Both the position numbers and the translations under genes were made by a program. The notes under the pieces are model-generated. The model was not told the DNA's origin. It ran no database searches and was given only the letters and a program-made list of their open reading frames with translations. This document shows, piece after piece, positions 51,954-59,940 of a stretch of DNA of 64,000 bases (positions are counted from its first letter, which is position 1; each line of letters starts with the position of its first letter). Origin of the DNA: JBGPEQ01 sp050180895 (GTDB lineage: Bacteria > Pseudomonadota > Alphaproteobacteria > Dongiales > Dongiaceae); contig JBFXDS010000006.1 of the NCBI GenBank assembly GCA_050180895.1, forward strand, positions 186,001 to 250,000, given 5' to 3'.

Positions 51954-52561
51954 TGCAGGTTCCCTAGGGCTTGTTCGGCGGCCTGGGCGGCCGCGCGGAT
52001 GTTGGATTCGGTGCCGCTCAGATAGACGCGGCCCGTCGCCCCCATCATGCGGTAGTCGACAACCTTGACGTCCGCCGCCTTCTCCGCCTCGTTGGTGGCG
52101 AGGATGGCATAGGCCGCCGGCTGCATCTCCAGCACGAACAGCGATTCCCCCTGCAGGATCATCGAGCCCGCCTTGTTGCGGTTGATGAGGAAGGCGTGCA
52201 GGTGGTCGATGCGGGTGACGATCTTGGAGGCCAGGATCTGCGGCTTCAGCGCCTTGTCCGCGGAGGTGCCGAGCTCGTCGAGCACGGCGGCGCCGGCCGC
52301 GCGCACCGCGGCCGTCGAGCGCGAATGGATCTCGAGATAGCCGTACTGCCGCTCGACCACGAGGATGCCGGCCTGCACGTCGGCATGCTTGAGCGCCACG
52401 TCGGTCAGCGGCTCGATGTCGAGGCCGGGCGCCACCTCGATGATCTGCGCCGCCATGTTGCTGCGCGGCAAGCTGCCGCGGATCCAGGTGCCGAGATAGC
52501 ACATGGTGCGCGGCTGCAGCTGATCGATGAAGATGAAGGAGCGCAGCTCGGCCATGGTCAT
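51950..52561 (-). CDS. BMC-T tandem-domain shell protein (second paralogue)
   Basis: This 203-residue protein starts inside the aldehyde dehydrogenase stop codon (ATGA) and is clearly related to the BMC-T encoded at 50156: AAQIIEVAPGLDIEPLTDVALK, GILVVERQYGYLEIHSRSTAA, and KVVDYRMMGATGRVYLSGTES near the C-terminus. Two BMC folds in tandem are expected, giving trimeric tiles. Having two diverged BMC-T proteins would let the shell carry two pores of different selectivity or gating. ATGs at 52561 and 52555 are both possible starts. Confidence 0.9.
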   Translation of the reverse strand: MTMAELRSFIFIDQLQPRTMCYLGTWIRGSLPRSNMAAQIIEVAPGLDIEPLTDVALKHADVQAGILVVERQYGYLEIHSRSTAAVRAAGAAVLDELGTSADKALKPQILASKIVTRIDHLHAFLINRNKAGSMILQGESLFVLEMQPAAYAILATNEAEKAADVKVVDYRMMGATGRVYLSGTESNIRAAAQAAEQALGNLQ

Positions 52562-54105
52562 GATCCCATGAACAGGTCGCGCAGTTCTTCGAGGACCACC
52601 TTGCGGATCTCCTCGCGCATGGCGGCATTGATGTCGCCGGCGTCGGCGTCCTCGGCGCGGTGAATCTCCGGCGCCAGCCGCGCCGTACTGTCCCAGGGCT
52701 CGACGCCGCCGAAATCGCCGAGCGTCTCCGCCGCGTCCCTGTCGTAGGCGATGCGCACCCAGTTGACGAGATGCTGCGGCCCGATGTTGTCGCCGACGGA
52801 GCTGCGCCCGACATATCCGGTGCCGATGGTCATCGACGGCGCCAGGTGGGTATCGAAACCGGCGGCCCCCGTGCTGCAGGGGCTGTTCACGGCGACGCGC
52901 AGCGCCCTGAGGTTGGCGGCGAACGCCATGATAGTCCGGGTGTCGCGGCTATGGATGGCTGCGGAGTGGCCGCTGCCGGCGATCCGCATGACGGCGCGGC
53001 TGACATCGATGCCGCGCTTGGCGTGGGGCACGCGGACATAGCCGAGCACGGGACACAGCTTCTCGCGCGCGAACGGCTCCTCCGGCACCGCCAGTTCGAA
53101 CGGCGCCAGCAGTACCTTCGTGCGCGCGGAGGCGCGCAGGCCTGCCTCCTTGGCGATCCAGGCTGCGTCCTTGCCGAGCGCCGCCAGATTGAACTTGCCC
53201 TCGGGAAACAGATAGCCGCGCAGCCGCTCGCGATCCTCGCCCTCGCAAAGCTGCGCACCCTCGTTCTGCAGATGGCGTTCCAGCCTGTCGGCGATCGACT
53301 CTTCCGCCACCAGCACGGACTCGTTGGTGCAGAGGATGGAGTTGTCGAACGATTTGCTGGCGACGATCCGCTTGGCGGCCTTTGGGAGATCGGCGGTGGC
53401 GTCCACGAACACCGGCGCATTGCCGGGACCGACGCCGATCGCCGGGTTGCCCGAACGATAGGCCGCGCGCACGACGGCGACACCGCCGGTCGCCAAAATC
53501 ACATCGGTGCGCGCGTCGGCCATCAGCGCCTCGATCAGCGGGATGGTCGGTTGCTCGATCACCTGCACGATGCCGTCGGGGGCGCCGGCCTTCTGCGCCG
53601 CCTCGTTCATGAGTCTGGCGGCATCGATGCAGCACGCCTTCGCCAGCGGATGCGGGCTGATGACGATGGCGTTGCGCGTCAGCAGCGCCAGCACGATCTT
53701 GTAGAATACGGTGGAGACCGGATTGGTCGAGGGCACCAGTGCGAAGATCACGCCGGCCGGCCGTGCGAACTCGACGATCTTGCGCTCGGCGTCGATGCGT
53801 TTCCCGATATAGTCCGCGTCGCGGTAGTGCTCGAAGATGCCGCGGCTGCACAGCTCGTTCTTGATCTTCTTGTGCTCGACCACGCCGAAGCCGGTCTCCC
53901 GCACCGCCCATTCCGCATAGTGCGCGGCTCGGGCGAAGCCGGCATCGGCCGCGGCTTTGGCCACCATCAGGGTGCGCTCGCGGTCGAAGGTGGCGAACGC
54001 CGTCGCCGCCCAGTGGGCGCGCTCCAGCATCATGCGGGCGCGCGCTTCCACCGATTGCGGCCGCTCGGAATCTCTCCAGTAGGTTTGCGCTTCTGCCGTC
54101 GCCAT
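52558..54105 (-). CDS. Microcompartment acylating aldehyde dehydrogenase, PduP/EutE-like
   Basis: The 515-residue enzyme oxidises an aldehyde to an acyl-CoA with NAD. The catalytic Cys259 lies in SFDNSILCTNESV, the NAD-binding ATGGVAVVRAAY region is near residue 200, and PSTNPVSTVFYKI is an early conserved segment. The last 22 residues, GDINAAMREEIRKVVLEELR onward, form an amphipathic helix after an Ala/Asp-rich linker, as in encapsulation peptides that bind shell proteins. It is the probable core enzyme converting propionaldehyde to propionyl-CoA. It lies 9 bp after the class III aminotransferase-fold gene and overlaps the shell gene. Confidence 0.92.
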   Translation of the reverse strand: MATAEAQTYWRDSERPQSVEARARMMLERAHWAATAFATFDRERTLMVAKAAADAGFARAAHYAEWAVRETGFGVVEHKKIKNELCSRGIFEHYRDADYIGKRIDAERKIVEFARPAGVIFALVPSTNPVSTVFYKIVLALLTRNAIVISPHPLAKACCIDAARLMNEAAQKAGAPDGIVQVIEQPTIPLIEALMADARTDVILATGGVAVVRAAYRSGNPAIGVGPGNAPVFVDATADLPKAAKRIVASKSFDNSILCTNESVLVAEESIADRLERHLQNEGAQLCEGEDRERLRGYLFPEGKFNLAALGKDAAWIAKEAGLRASARTKVLLAPFELAVPEEPFAREKLCPVLGYVRVPHAKRGIDVSRAVMRIAGSGHSAAIHSRDTRTIMAFAANLRALRVAVNSPCSTGAAGFDTHLAPSMTIGTGYVGRSSVGDNIGPQHLVNWVRIAYDRDAAETLGDFGGVEPWDSTARLAPEIHRAEDADAGDINAAMREEIRKVVLEELRDLFMGS

Positions 54106-54114
54106 GCCTGTCGC

Positions 54115-55404
54115 TCACGCCGCGCGGCGCGAACTCAGCCCCTTCACGTCTTGCCGCGCCGTGCCGATCGAAGCCTCGACCCGGTCGAGGATCTCCGCGC
54201 ACAGCTCGTGGGTCTTCAGCACGCCCGGTTTGAATTGGAGCACGCGCGGATCGAGGGTCGAGAAGATCGCCCAGATGCCGTTCTTGTAGAGCGCCTTCAT
54301 CACGTGCATGGCGCCCTTGGGGTGGTCGAACTCCAGCCCCATGACCGTGCCGTTCTGGCGGATGCCGACGAAGAAGTCGCCATAGCGAGACCGGATCGCC
54401 TGCAGTCCCTGCCCGAGAAAATCGGAGATGTAGTGCACGAGCGAGCGTGTTTCCGGCCGGGCGCAGATCTCCAGCACCTTGAGCGCGACGATGCAGCCGA
54501 GTTCGCCGCCGCCCCCCGTCGACATGTGGCCGAAGCCATCCTTCTTCATCCAGCCGCCGCACTCCTCCGATGCGACGACGCAGCCGAGCGAGACCAGGCC
54601 GCCGCCGATGCCCTTGGCCGTCACCAGCATGTCCGGGACGACCCCATACTTGTAGATGCCCCACATCTCGCCGGTGCGCATCAGCCCGGTCTGCACCTCG
54701 TCGGCGATGTAGAGGGCGTCGTATTTTTCGCACAGGCGCTTGACGTCCGGCAGATAGCCCTCCTTCGGCATGGGAAAGCCGTAGGTGGCGGGAATCGTCT
54801 CCATCAGCACCGCAGCGACGTCGCGCTTGCGCAGCGCATCCTCCATCGCGTCGAGGTCGTTGAACGGCACCTGCGGGAACTCGTCCGGCCGGTCGCTGAG
54901 GAAGAGCTGGGAGAAGCGCGGATCGCCGGTGCACACCGCGAGTCCGGTGTGGCCGTGATAGGCCTTGATGACGGAGACGATCTTGCGCCGTTGCTTGGCG
55001 AAGCGCGCCGCCTTGATGGCGATGTCGATGGCCTCGCCGCCCCCGCTGCCATACATGACGTAGCGCATGTTGTCGGCGCAGGTCTTCACCAGCGCCTCGG
55101 CCAATGCCGTGCGCGCCAGCGCCGGAAAATGATGGTTGCCGACGTCGAACGTCTCGCTCGCGCGGTTCAGCGCATCGACCAGCTCGGGGTGGCGGTGTCC
55201 GAAGTTGAAAGTCCCGCCGTTCAGATGCAGGTTGATCAGCCGCTTGCCGGTCATGTCGTAGAGGAAGTAGCCCTCGCGCCGACCGATCACCAGATCGACG
55301 CCGAAGTCCTGCCAGGCCTGCGTCTTGCCCGGATTCCAGAAGCGCTTGGAGCGCTCGAGAAACTCCTCCTTGGAGTCGTAGGTGAAGAAGCCGTAGTCGT
55401 GCAT
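54115..55404 (-). CDS. Class III aminotransferase-fold enzyme, probable amino-alcohol phosphate phospho-lyase
   Basis: The ATG at 55404 (MHDYGFF) gives 429 residues; an ATG at 55434 falls within a dispersed repeat. Features are GGTFNFGHRHPELVDAL, YGSGGGEAIDIAIKAAR, AYHGHTGLA, IADEVQTGLMRTGEMWG and the PLP Lys264 in LVTAKGIGGG. Class III members include ethanolamine-phosphate phospho-lyase, and in the RMM-type pathway this gene is the 1-amino-2-propanol O-phosphate phospho-lyase that makes propionaldehyde, ammonia and phosphate. The linked kinase supports that assignment; transaminase activity cannot be excluded from sequence. Confidence 0.87.
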   Translation of the reverse strand: MHDYGFFTYDSKEEFLERSKRFWNPGKTQAWQDFGVDLVIGRREGYFLYDMTGKRLINLHLNGGTFNFGHRHPELVDALNRASETFDVGNHHFPALARTALAEALVKTCADNMRYVMYGSGGGEAIDIAIKAARFAKQRRKIVSVIKAYHGHTGLAVCTGDPRFSQLFLSDRPDEFPQVPFNDLDAMEDALRKRDVAAVLMETIPATYGFPMPKEGYLPDVKRLCEKYDALYIADEVQTGLMRTGEMWGIYKYGVVPDMLVTAKGIGGGLVSLGCVVASEECGGWMKKDGFGHMSTGGGGELGCIVALKVLEICARPETRSLVHYISDFLGQGLQAIRSRYGDFFVGIRQNGTVMGLEFDHPKGAMHVMKALYKNGIWAIFSTLDPRVLQFKPGVLKTHELCAEILDRVEASIGTARQDVKGLSSRRAA

Positions 55405-55426
55405 CTCACGCGCCTCGATAGTGAAG

Positions 55427-55537
55427 ACTGTCATCGCCGGGCTTGGCCCGGCGATCCATCGGCAAGGCGCTCGCCCTCGCTCGTCCAGATGCGCTGGTTG
55501 CAGCATGGATCGCCGGGCCAAGCCCGGCGATGACAGT
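55427..55537. repeat. 33-bp perfect inverted repeat inside the microcompartment operon
   Basis: Arm 55427-55459 (ACTGTCATCGCCGGGCTTGG...) is the exact complement of 55505-55537, separated by 45 bp. Each arm contains its own CGCCGGGC/GCCCGGCG dyad. Relatives of this CATCGCCGGGCTTGGCCCGGC word are scattered in alphaproteobacterial genomes. It sits between the SDR and the phospho-lyase genes and would fold into a long hairpin in the transcript. Confidence 0.85.
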
Positions 55538-55557
55538 GAAGGAGCAGAGAGGCATCG

Positions 55558-56343
55558 TCACCCGCCCATCTCCTCGAGCGCGCCGATGGATTCCGGCAGC
55601 ACCTGGCCGCCGTCGACGACCAGCGTCTGTCCGGTGATGTAGCCGGCCTCGTCGGAGGCGAAGAACAGCGCCGCGTGGCCGATGTCTTCGACCGCGCCCA
55701 GGCGCCGCTGCGGGATCGAGGCCGTCATCTTGTCGAGATAGTCCTGCCCCATCCCGTCCAGTCCCTCGGTCCTGATGTTGCCGGGCATGACGGCGTTCAC
55801 CGTGATGTTGCTGGGCGCCAGTTCGATGGCGGCCGTGCGCAGGAAGCCGAGCTGCCCCGCCTTGCTGGCGCCGTAGTGGGTCCAGCCGGGGTAGCCGGTG
55901 ATCGGTCCGGTGATGGACGAGGTGATGACGATGCGGCCCTTCTTCTTCTGCTTCATGGCGGGCAGGCAGGCTTTGACCGACAGGAAGGTGCCCTTGAGAT
56001 TCGTGGACAGCACTTCGTCCCATTTCTCCGCGGTCATGTCTGTCAGCTTGGCGGCCGGGAAGATGCCGGCATTGGCGCAAAGCACGTCGATGCCGCCATG
56101 CTGCTTCACCGCCGCGTCGGCCATGCGCTGCATGTCGTCCCATTTCGTGACGTCGGCGGAGAAGGCCGCCGTCTGCCCCCCGGCAGCCTTCAGTTCGTCG
56201 GCCGTCTTCTGGGCGGCCGCCTGGTCGCGCGCAACGACGAGAACGCGCGCGCCCTTGCCGGCGAAGACGCGGGCAATGCCCTTGCCGATGCCTTTGCTGG
56301 CGCCGGTGACGATGACGGAGCGGCCTGCGATGGATGTGAGCAT
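55558..56343 (-). CDS. Short-chain dehydrogenase, probable 1-amino-2-propanol dehydrogenase
   Basis: The ATG at 56343, after GAGGAG, gives 261 residues. It has the SDR NAD(P) motif TGASKGIGKG, ARDQAAAQK after beta-2, CANAGI, the catalytic Ser in ITSSITGPITGYPGWTHYGASKAG with Tyr and Lys, and a C-terminal GYITGQTLVVDGGQVLPESIGAL. In RMM-type microcompartment operons an SDR interconverts aminoacetone and 1-amino-2-propanol. It stands between the kinase gene (25 bp upstream) and the phospho-lyase gene. Cofactor use and substrate are inferred from context. Confidence 0.87.
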   Translation of the reverse strand: MLTSIAGRSVIVTGASKGIGKGIARVFAGKGARVLVVARDQAAAQKTADELKAAGGQTAAFSADVTKWDDMQRMADAAVKQHGGIDVLCANAGIFPAAKLTDMTAEKWDEVLSTNLKGTFLSVKACLPAMKQKKKGRIVITSSITGPITGYPGWTHYGASKAGQLGFLRTAAIELAPSNITVNAVMPGNIRTEGLDGMGQDYLDKMTASIPQRRLGAVEDIGHAALFFASDEAGYITGQTLVVDGGQVLPESIGALEEMGG

Positions 56344-56368
56344 GGTTTGTCTCCTCGTCCGATGCGAG

Positions 56369-57370
56369 TCAGCCGAACTTGCTGAGATAGGTCTCGGCCA
56401 GCCGGCAGGAGCCTTCGGTATAGGGCGCGGCCAGGCTCCGGGCGAGATCCGTCTCGGCATGCGAGCCGATCCAGGCGACGAGCAGCAGCCGGCGCAGCAT
56501 GATGAGTGTCTGGATCTCCCGGCGCTCCTCGGGCGAGAGCGTCACCACCTTGTGGTAGCCGCGCAGCCAGGACTCGACGAGGTCCGGCACGTCCGGCCGA
56601 TGCTCGATGAACGAGAGCGCGGTGCCGAGGTCATAGAGATACCAGCTGAAGCCGCAATCGTCGAAATCGATGACCCGCGTGTGCTCCCCTTCGACCAGAA
56701 GGTTGGCGAGGCGGATGTCGGCATGGGTGAGGCCGAAACGCTCTCTCTGCTTGCCGTAGCGTTCGAGGCGGCGCCGGATGGTCTCGGACATCCGACCCAG
56801 GATCGCCTCGTGCGCCGGGGTCATGCCCATGCCGTCCTGCCAGCGGCCCCAGATCGGACGGGTGCCCAGGCTGGTCTCATAGTCCCAGGTATGGCGGGTG
56901 AAGCCGGGAGGCAGCGTCCAACGCTTGGCATGCTCGTGCATGCGCGCCGAGACTTCGCCCAGCCGTTCGAACGGCCCCAGCAGCTCGTCCTCGGGCGGCT
57001 CGCGGCCGGTCATGAATTTGAACATCACGGCATGCCGCGGGTCGTTCAGCCCGGAACCGACCAGCGTCTGGATCACCGTGCCGTCGCGCGCCGGGATTGG
57101 CTCGGGCGTCTCCAGGCCAGTGTCGCGGCGCAAGGCCGTCATCCACTGCAGCTCGGACTCGATCGCCTGGCGGCTATGGTAGCCGACGCGATGGATGCGC
57201 AGGATCGTCCGCTCGCCGGTCTCCGGATCGTCGATGCGGTAGGTGGCGTTTTCCGACAGATTGATCATCGTCGCCGTCGATCGCGGCGACAGCGCGTAGA
57301 GCCCGATGGCGCTGTGCGCCAATCGGCTGAGGCGCGCCAAGAAGTCGTCGTGCGAGAGCGCCGTGTCCAT
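56369..57370 (-). CDS. APH-fold kinase, probable 1-amino-2-propanol kinase
   Basis: The ATG at 57370 gives 333 residues. It is an aminoglycoside phosphotransferase/choline kinase-like protein with the catalytic loop LTHADIRLANLLVEGE near residue 213 and the metal-binding VIDFDDCGFSWYLYDLG near residue 231. The N-terminal lobe has YRIDDPETGERTILRIHR with the ATP lysine replaced by Arg-rich sequence, as in some family members. It would phosphorylate the hydroxyl of 1-amino-2-propanol before phospho-elimination. It is the first gene of the operon, facing a divergent ABC importer across 238 bp. Confidence 0.86.
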   Translation of the reverse strand: MDTALSHDDFLARLSRLAHSAIGLYALSPRSTATMINLSENATYRIDDPETGERTILRIHRVGYHSRQAIESELQWMTALRRDTGLETPEPIPARDGTVIQTLVGSGLNDPRHAVMFKFMTGREPPEDELLGPFERLGEVSARMHEHAKRWTLPPGFTRHTWDYETSLGTRPIWGRWQDGMGMTPAHEAILGRMSETIRRRLERYGKQRERFGLTHADIRLANLLVEGEHTRVIDFDDCGFSWYLYDLGTALSFIEHRPDVPDLVESWLRGYHKVVTLSPEERREIQTLIMLRRLLLVAWIGSHAETDLARSLAAPYTEGSCRLAETYLSKFG

Positions 57371-57608
57371 CGCTTCCGGGTCGCAGGGAGCCACCGATAC
57401 CGGACTGTAGCGATCCCTGCGGATCGGACTTGACCATTGCGAGCGCGGATTTGACAGTTGTTGGCATGCCCGCACAACGCGCTTGACTGCCGGCGCGCGA
57501 CCCAGAAGATTCTCCTCCTGCGCGGCCAGGGCGCGGCAAACGAATGGAAAATCAGCGCCTTTCGTCGCGTCCCGGCCGGTGCCATAAAACTGGACAGGGA
57601 GACATCCG
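57371..57608. promoter_or_regulatory. Divergent promoter region between the microcompartment operon and the ABC importer
   Basis: No gene lies in this 238-bp gap. On the plus strand TTGACA at 57451 could be a -35 element, but no good -10 follows at 17 bp. GTTGT and ACAAC words flank GGCATGCC at 57457-57478, giving an imperfect dyad that could bind a regulator. Control from here would couple uptake and catabolism. Confidence 0.4.
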
Positions 57609-58787
57609 ATGAGTCCGACGAAATCTGCGGGCTTTCAGCTATGGGCTTCGCGCCGCCAGTTCCTGAAGACGAGCGGCGCGGCAGCGGCCGTTGCAGCCGT
57701 CGGCGGCGCGCTCGGCCGCCCGGCGCGGGCCGCCCGCGAGAAGGAGCTGAATATCCTGTGTTGGGAGGGCTACAACTCCGCCGAAGTGCTCGATCCGTTC
57801 CGGTCGTCGAACGACGCCACGGTGAAGGCCGAATCGCTGACCAACGATCCGACCATGATCAACCGCCTGCGGGCGGGCGAGACCAACGTCTGGGACCTGA
57901 TCAACGTCAACAATCCCTGGGCCCGGAAGATCATGCACCCCGAAGGGCTGATCAAGCCGCTCGACCGTGCCACCTTCGAGCCGTACTTCGAGAAGATGCT
58001 GCCGGCCTTCAAGCCGCCCTACCGGTGGGCGATGAGCGACGACGGCAACGACCTGCTCGGCATGGCGCAACGCTTTGGCCCCTACAGCTTCGTGGTCAAC
58101 ACGGACAAGATCAGCCGCGCCACGGCCGAAGATCAGGGCTGGGATCTGTGGAACGACGACGCGAACGCCGGCAAATACGCGGTGCAGGAAACGGATGACT
58201 GGAACGTCTTCTCGATCTGCATGATGGCGGGATTCGATCCCTTCCGCGAACACACGGAGGAGGAGGTCGCGAAGTTCGACGCGATGGCGAAGCGTCTGTT
58301 CAAGGGCGCCAAGCTGGTCGGCGATATTCCGACGCTCAATCAGTCGCTGATCAGCGGCGAGATCGACTTCTACGTCCCGGGCGGCACCTACAGCGCGTCG
58401 CCGGCGCGCGCCGACGGTGTCACGAGCATCCGCGGCATCACGCCGAGGCGCGGACCGGTCGACGGCAAGGGCGGGATATCCTGGATCGAGATCACCTCCG
58501 TCGTGAACAATCCGCAGCTGTCGCCGCTGGCCGCCCAGTTCCTGGAATATGTCCAGCAGCCGGATGTCTCGCATGTGGTCGCCTTTGCCGAGGGCACGTT
58601 CAACCCGGTCACGCAGATGGCCAATCCGGATTGCTTCAAGCTCTTCACCGCGGAGCAGCTTGACGTCATCCAGTGGGACAGCCTTGAGGAGGAGATGGCG
58701 CTTTCGGTCGAGTACGACATCGTGCCCGACTATCCGCGCCTGCATGACCTGATGACCGCCGCGAAGCGGGAGGCGTCGGGAGGCTGA
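57609..58787 (+). CDS. Periplasmic solute-binding protein of a second polyamine-type importer
   Basis: The 392-residue protein carries a twin-arginine signal (SRRQFLKTSGAAAAVAAVGG, residues about 14-34). The mature domain opens with KELNILCWEGYNSAEVLDPF, then FRSSNDATVKAESLTNDPTMINRLRAGETNVWDLINVNN, the pattern of PotD/PotF-type cation-binding proteins. It is divergent from the microcompartment operon and is followed by ATPase and permease genes on the same strand. Import of an amino alcohol or related cation for the microcompartment is inferred from position. Confidence 0.88.
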   Translation: MSPTKSAGFQLWASRRQFLKTSGAAAAVAAVGGALGRPARAAREKELNILCWEGYNSAEVLDPFRSSNDATVKAESLTNDPTMINRLRAGETNVWDLINVNNPWARKIMHPEGLIKPLDRATFEPYFEKMLPAFKPPYRWAMSDDGNDLLGMAQRFGPYSFVVNTDKISRATAEDQGWDLWNDDANAGKYAVQETDDWNVFSICMMAGFDPFREHTEEEVAKFDAMAKRLFKGAKLVGDIPTLNQSLISGEIDFYVPGGTYSASPARADGVTSIRGITPRRGPVDGKGGISWIEITSVVNNPQLSPLAAQFLEYVQQPDVSHVVAFAEGTFNPVTQMANPDCFKLFTAEQLDVIQWDSLEEEMALSVEYDIVPDYPRLHDLMTAAKREASGG

Positions 58788-58829
58788 CCGCGGGCTTGCT
58801 CCTCATCGATCCCTCGATGTTGTGCAGCG

Positions 58830-58857
58830 CGCAGGGGCGGGCCTCGGTCCGCCCCTG
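58830..58857 (+). promoter_or_regulatory. 10-bp GC-rich hairpin after the second binding-protein gene
   Basis: GCAGGGGCGG (58830-58839) pairs with CCGCCCCTGC (58848-58857) over an 8-nt loop, between the binding-protein and ATPase genes. It belongs to the same family as the hairpin at 5963 in the equivalent place of the other importer operon. Confidence 0.5.
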
Positions 58858-58872
58858 CATTGGTATTGCCGG

Positions 58873-59940
58873 ATGACGAATCAGCAGCCGATCCTCCAGC
58901 TCAAGGGGCTGACCAAGACGTTCGGCGACCTCAGCGCCGTCGACGGCATCGACCTCGACATCAAGGCCGGCGAGTTCTTCACCATCGTCGGCCCGTCGGG
59001 CAGCGGCAAGACGACGTTGCTGCGGATGCTCGCGGGCATGGAGTCGCCGAGCGCCGGCGACATCCTGCTCAACGGCGAGCGGATCAACGACGTGCCGGCG
59101 AACCGGCGGCCGACCTGCATGGTGTTCCAGTCGCTGGCTCTGTTCCCGCACCGGACGGTCGGCCAGAACATCGAATTCTCGCTCAAGATCCGCGGCATAG
59201 ACTCGGTGACACGGCGCGACCGCGCGCTCCGGCTCATGCGGCAGCTGCGCCTGCCTGACGACTACTACGGCAAGAGCGTGACCAAGTGCTCCGGCGGCGA
59301 GCGCCAGCGCGTCGCGCTGGCGCGGGCGCTGGCCTTCGATCCGCAGATCCTGTTCTTCGATGAACCGTTGTCGGCGATCGACTACAAGCTGCGCAAGACG
59401 CTCGAGAAGGAGCTCAAGGACATCCACCGCGAGACGCGCAAGACGTTCGTCTACATCACCCACAGCCTGGAGGAGGCGATGGTGATGAGCGACCGCATCG
59501 GCGTCATGCGCGCCGGCAAGCTCATCCAGGTCGGCACGCCCGAGCGCATCTATACGCAGCCCAAGGACAAGTTCGTGTCGGAGTTCATGGGCGAGGTCAA
59601 CGTCATCGACGTGCGGGTCGACGGCGACGGGCAGCTGGTGTCCGGGGCGGTTGCCGGCCGGATCCGAGGGCCGGTTCTGCCGGCGGGCTTCACCAGCGGC
59701 CACTTGGTCGTGCGGCCGGAATTCATGCGCTTCATTTCCCGGCCCGACCAGGCCGACAACCATCTGGTCGGGCGCATCTACAATGAATACGCCCTCGGCA
59801 GCCGCATCCAGTACCAGGTCCGCGTCGGCGAGCAGGTATTCATGGTGGAGGCCCTGCGTCAGCAGGTCTTCGCCGGCCGCCGCGACGACGAGGTGCTGAT
59901 CGGCTGGAACGCCGCCGACGGCATATTGGTGGGCGACTGA
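58873..59940 (+). CDS. ABC transporter ATP-binding protein, PotA type
   Basis: The ATG at 58873 gives 355 residues. Walker A is GPSGSGKTT near residue 40, the signature is CSGGERQRVALARAL with Cys in place of the usual Leu, Walker B is ILFFDEPLSAID, and the switch region is VYITHSLEEAMVMSD. The C-terminal TOBE-like region starts near residue 260. It couples ATP hydrolysis to import through the two permeases downstream. It ends in a one-base TGATG overlap with the first permease gene. Confidence 0.91.
   Translation: MTNQQPILQLKGLTKTFGDLSAVDGIDLDIKAGEFFTIVGPSGSGKTTLLRMLAGMESPSAGDILLNGERINDVPANRRPTCMVFQSLALFPHRTVGQNIEFSLKIRGIDSVTRRDRALRLMRQLRLPDDYYGKSVTKCSGGERQRVALARALAFDPQILFFDEPLSAIDYKLRKTLEKELKDIHRETRKTFVYITHSLEEAMVMSDRIGVMRAGKLIQVGTPERIYTQPKDKFVSEFMGEVNVIDVRVDGDGQLVSGAVAGRIRGPVLPAGFTSGHLVVRPEFMRFISRPDQADNHLVGRIYNEYALGSRIQYQVRVGEQVFMVEALRQQVFAGRRDDEVLIGWNAADGILVGD

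Noticed and set aside
52660..55533. A 957-codon open frame antisense to the aldehyde dehydrogenase and phospho-lyase genes
   Set aside because: It spans two well-supported genes and their junction on the opposite strand, is His/Asp/Arg-rich without recognisable domains, and fits the pattern of GC-driven spurious frames.
49793..57370. Propanediol (PDU) or ethanolamine (EUT) type microcompartment
   Set aside because: No diol dehydratase, ethanolamine ammonia-lyase, cobalamin genes, phosphotransacylase or iron alcohol dehydrogenase is present; the kinase, SDR and class III enzyme point to the RMM type.
57451..57479. A sigma-70 promoter from the TTGACA at 57451
   Set aside because: No acceptable -10 element follows at 16-18 bp; it is mentioned only as part of the divergent control region.
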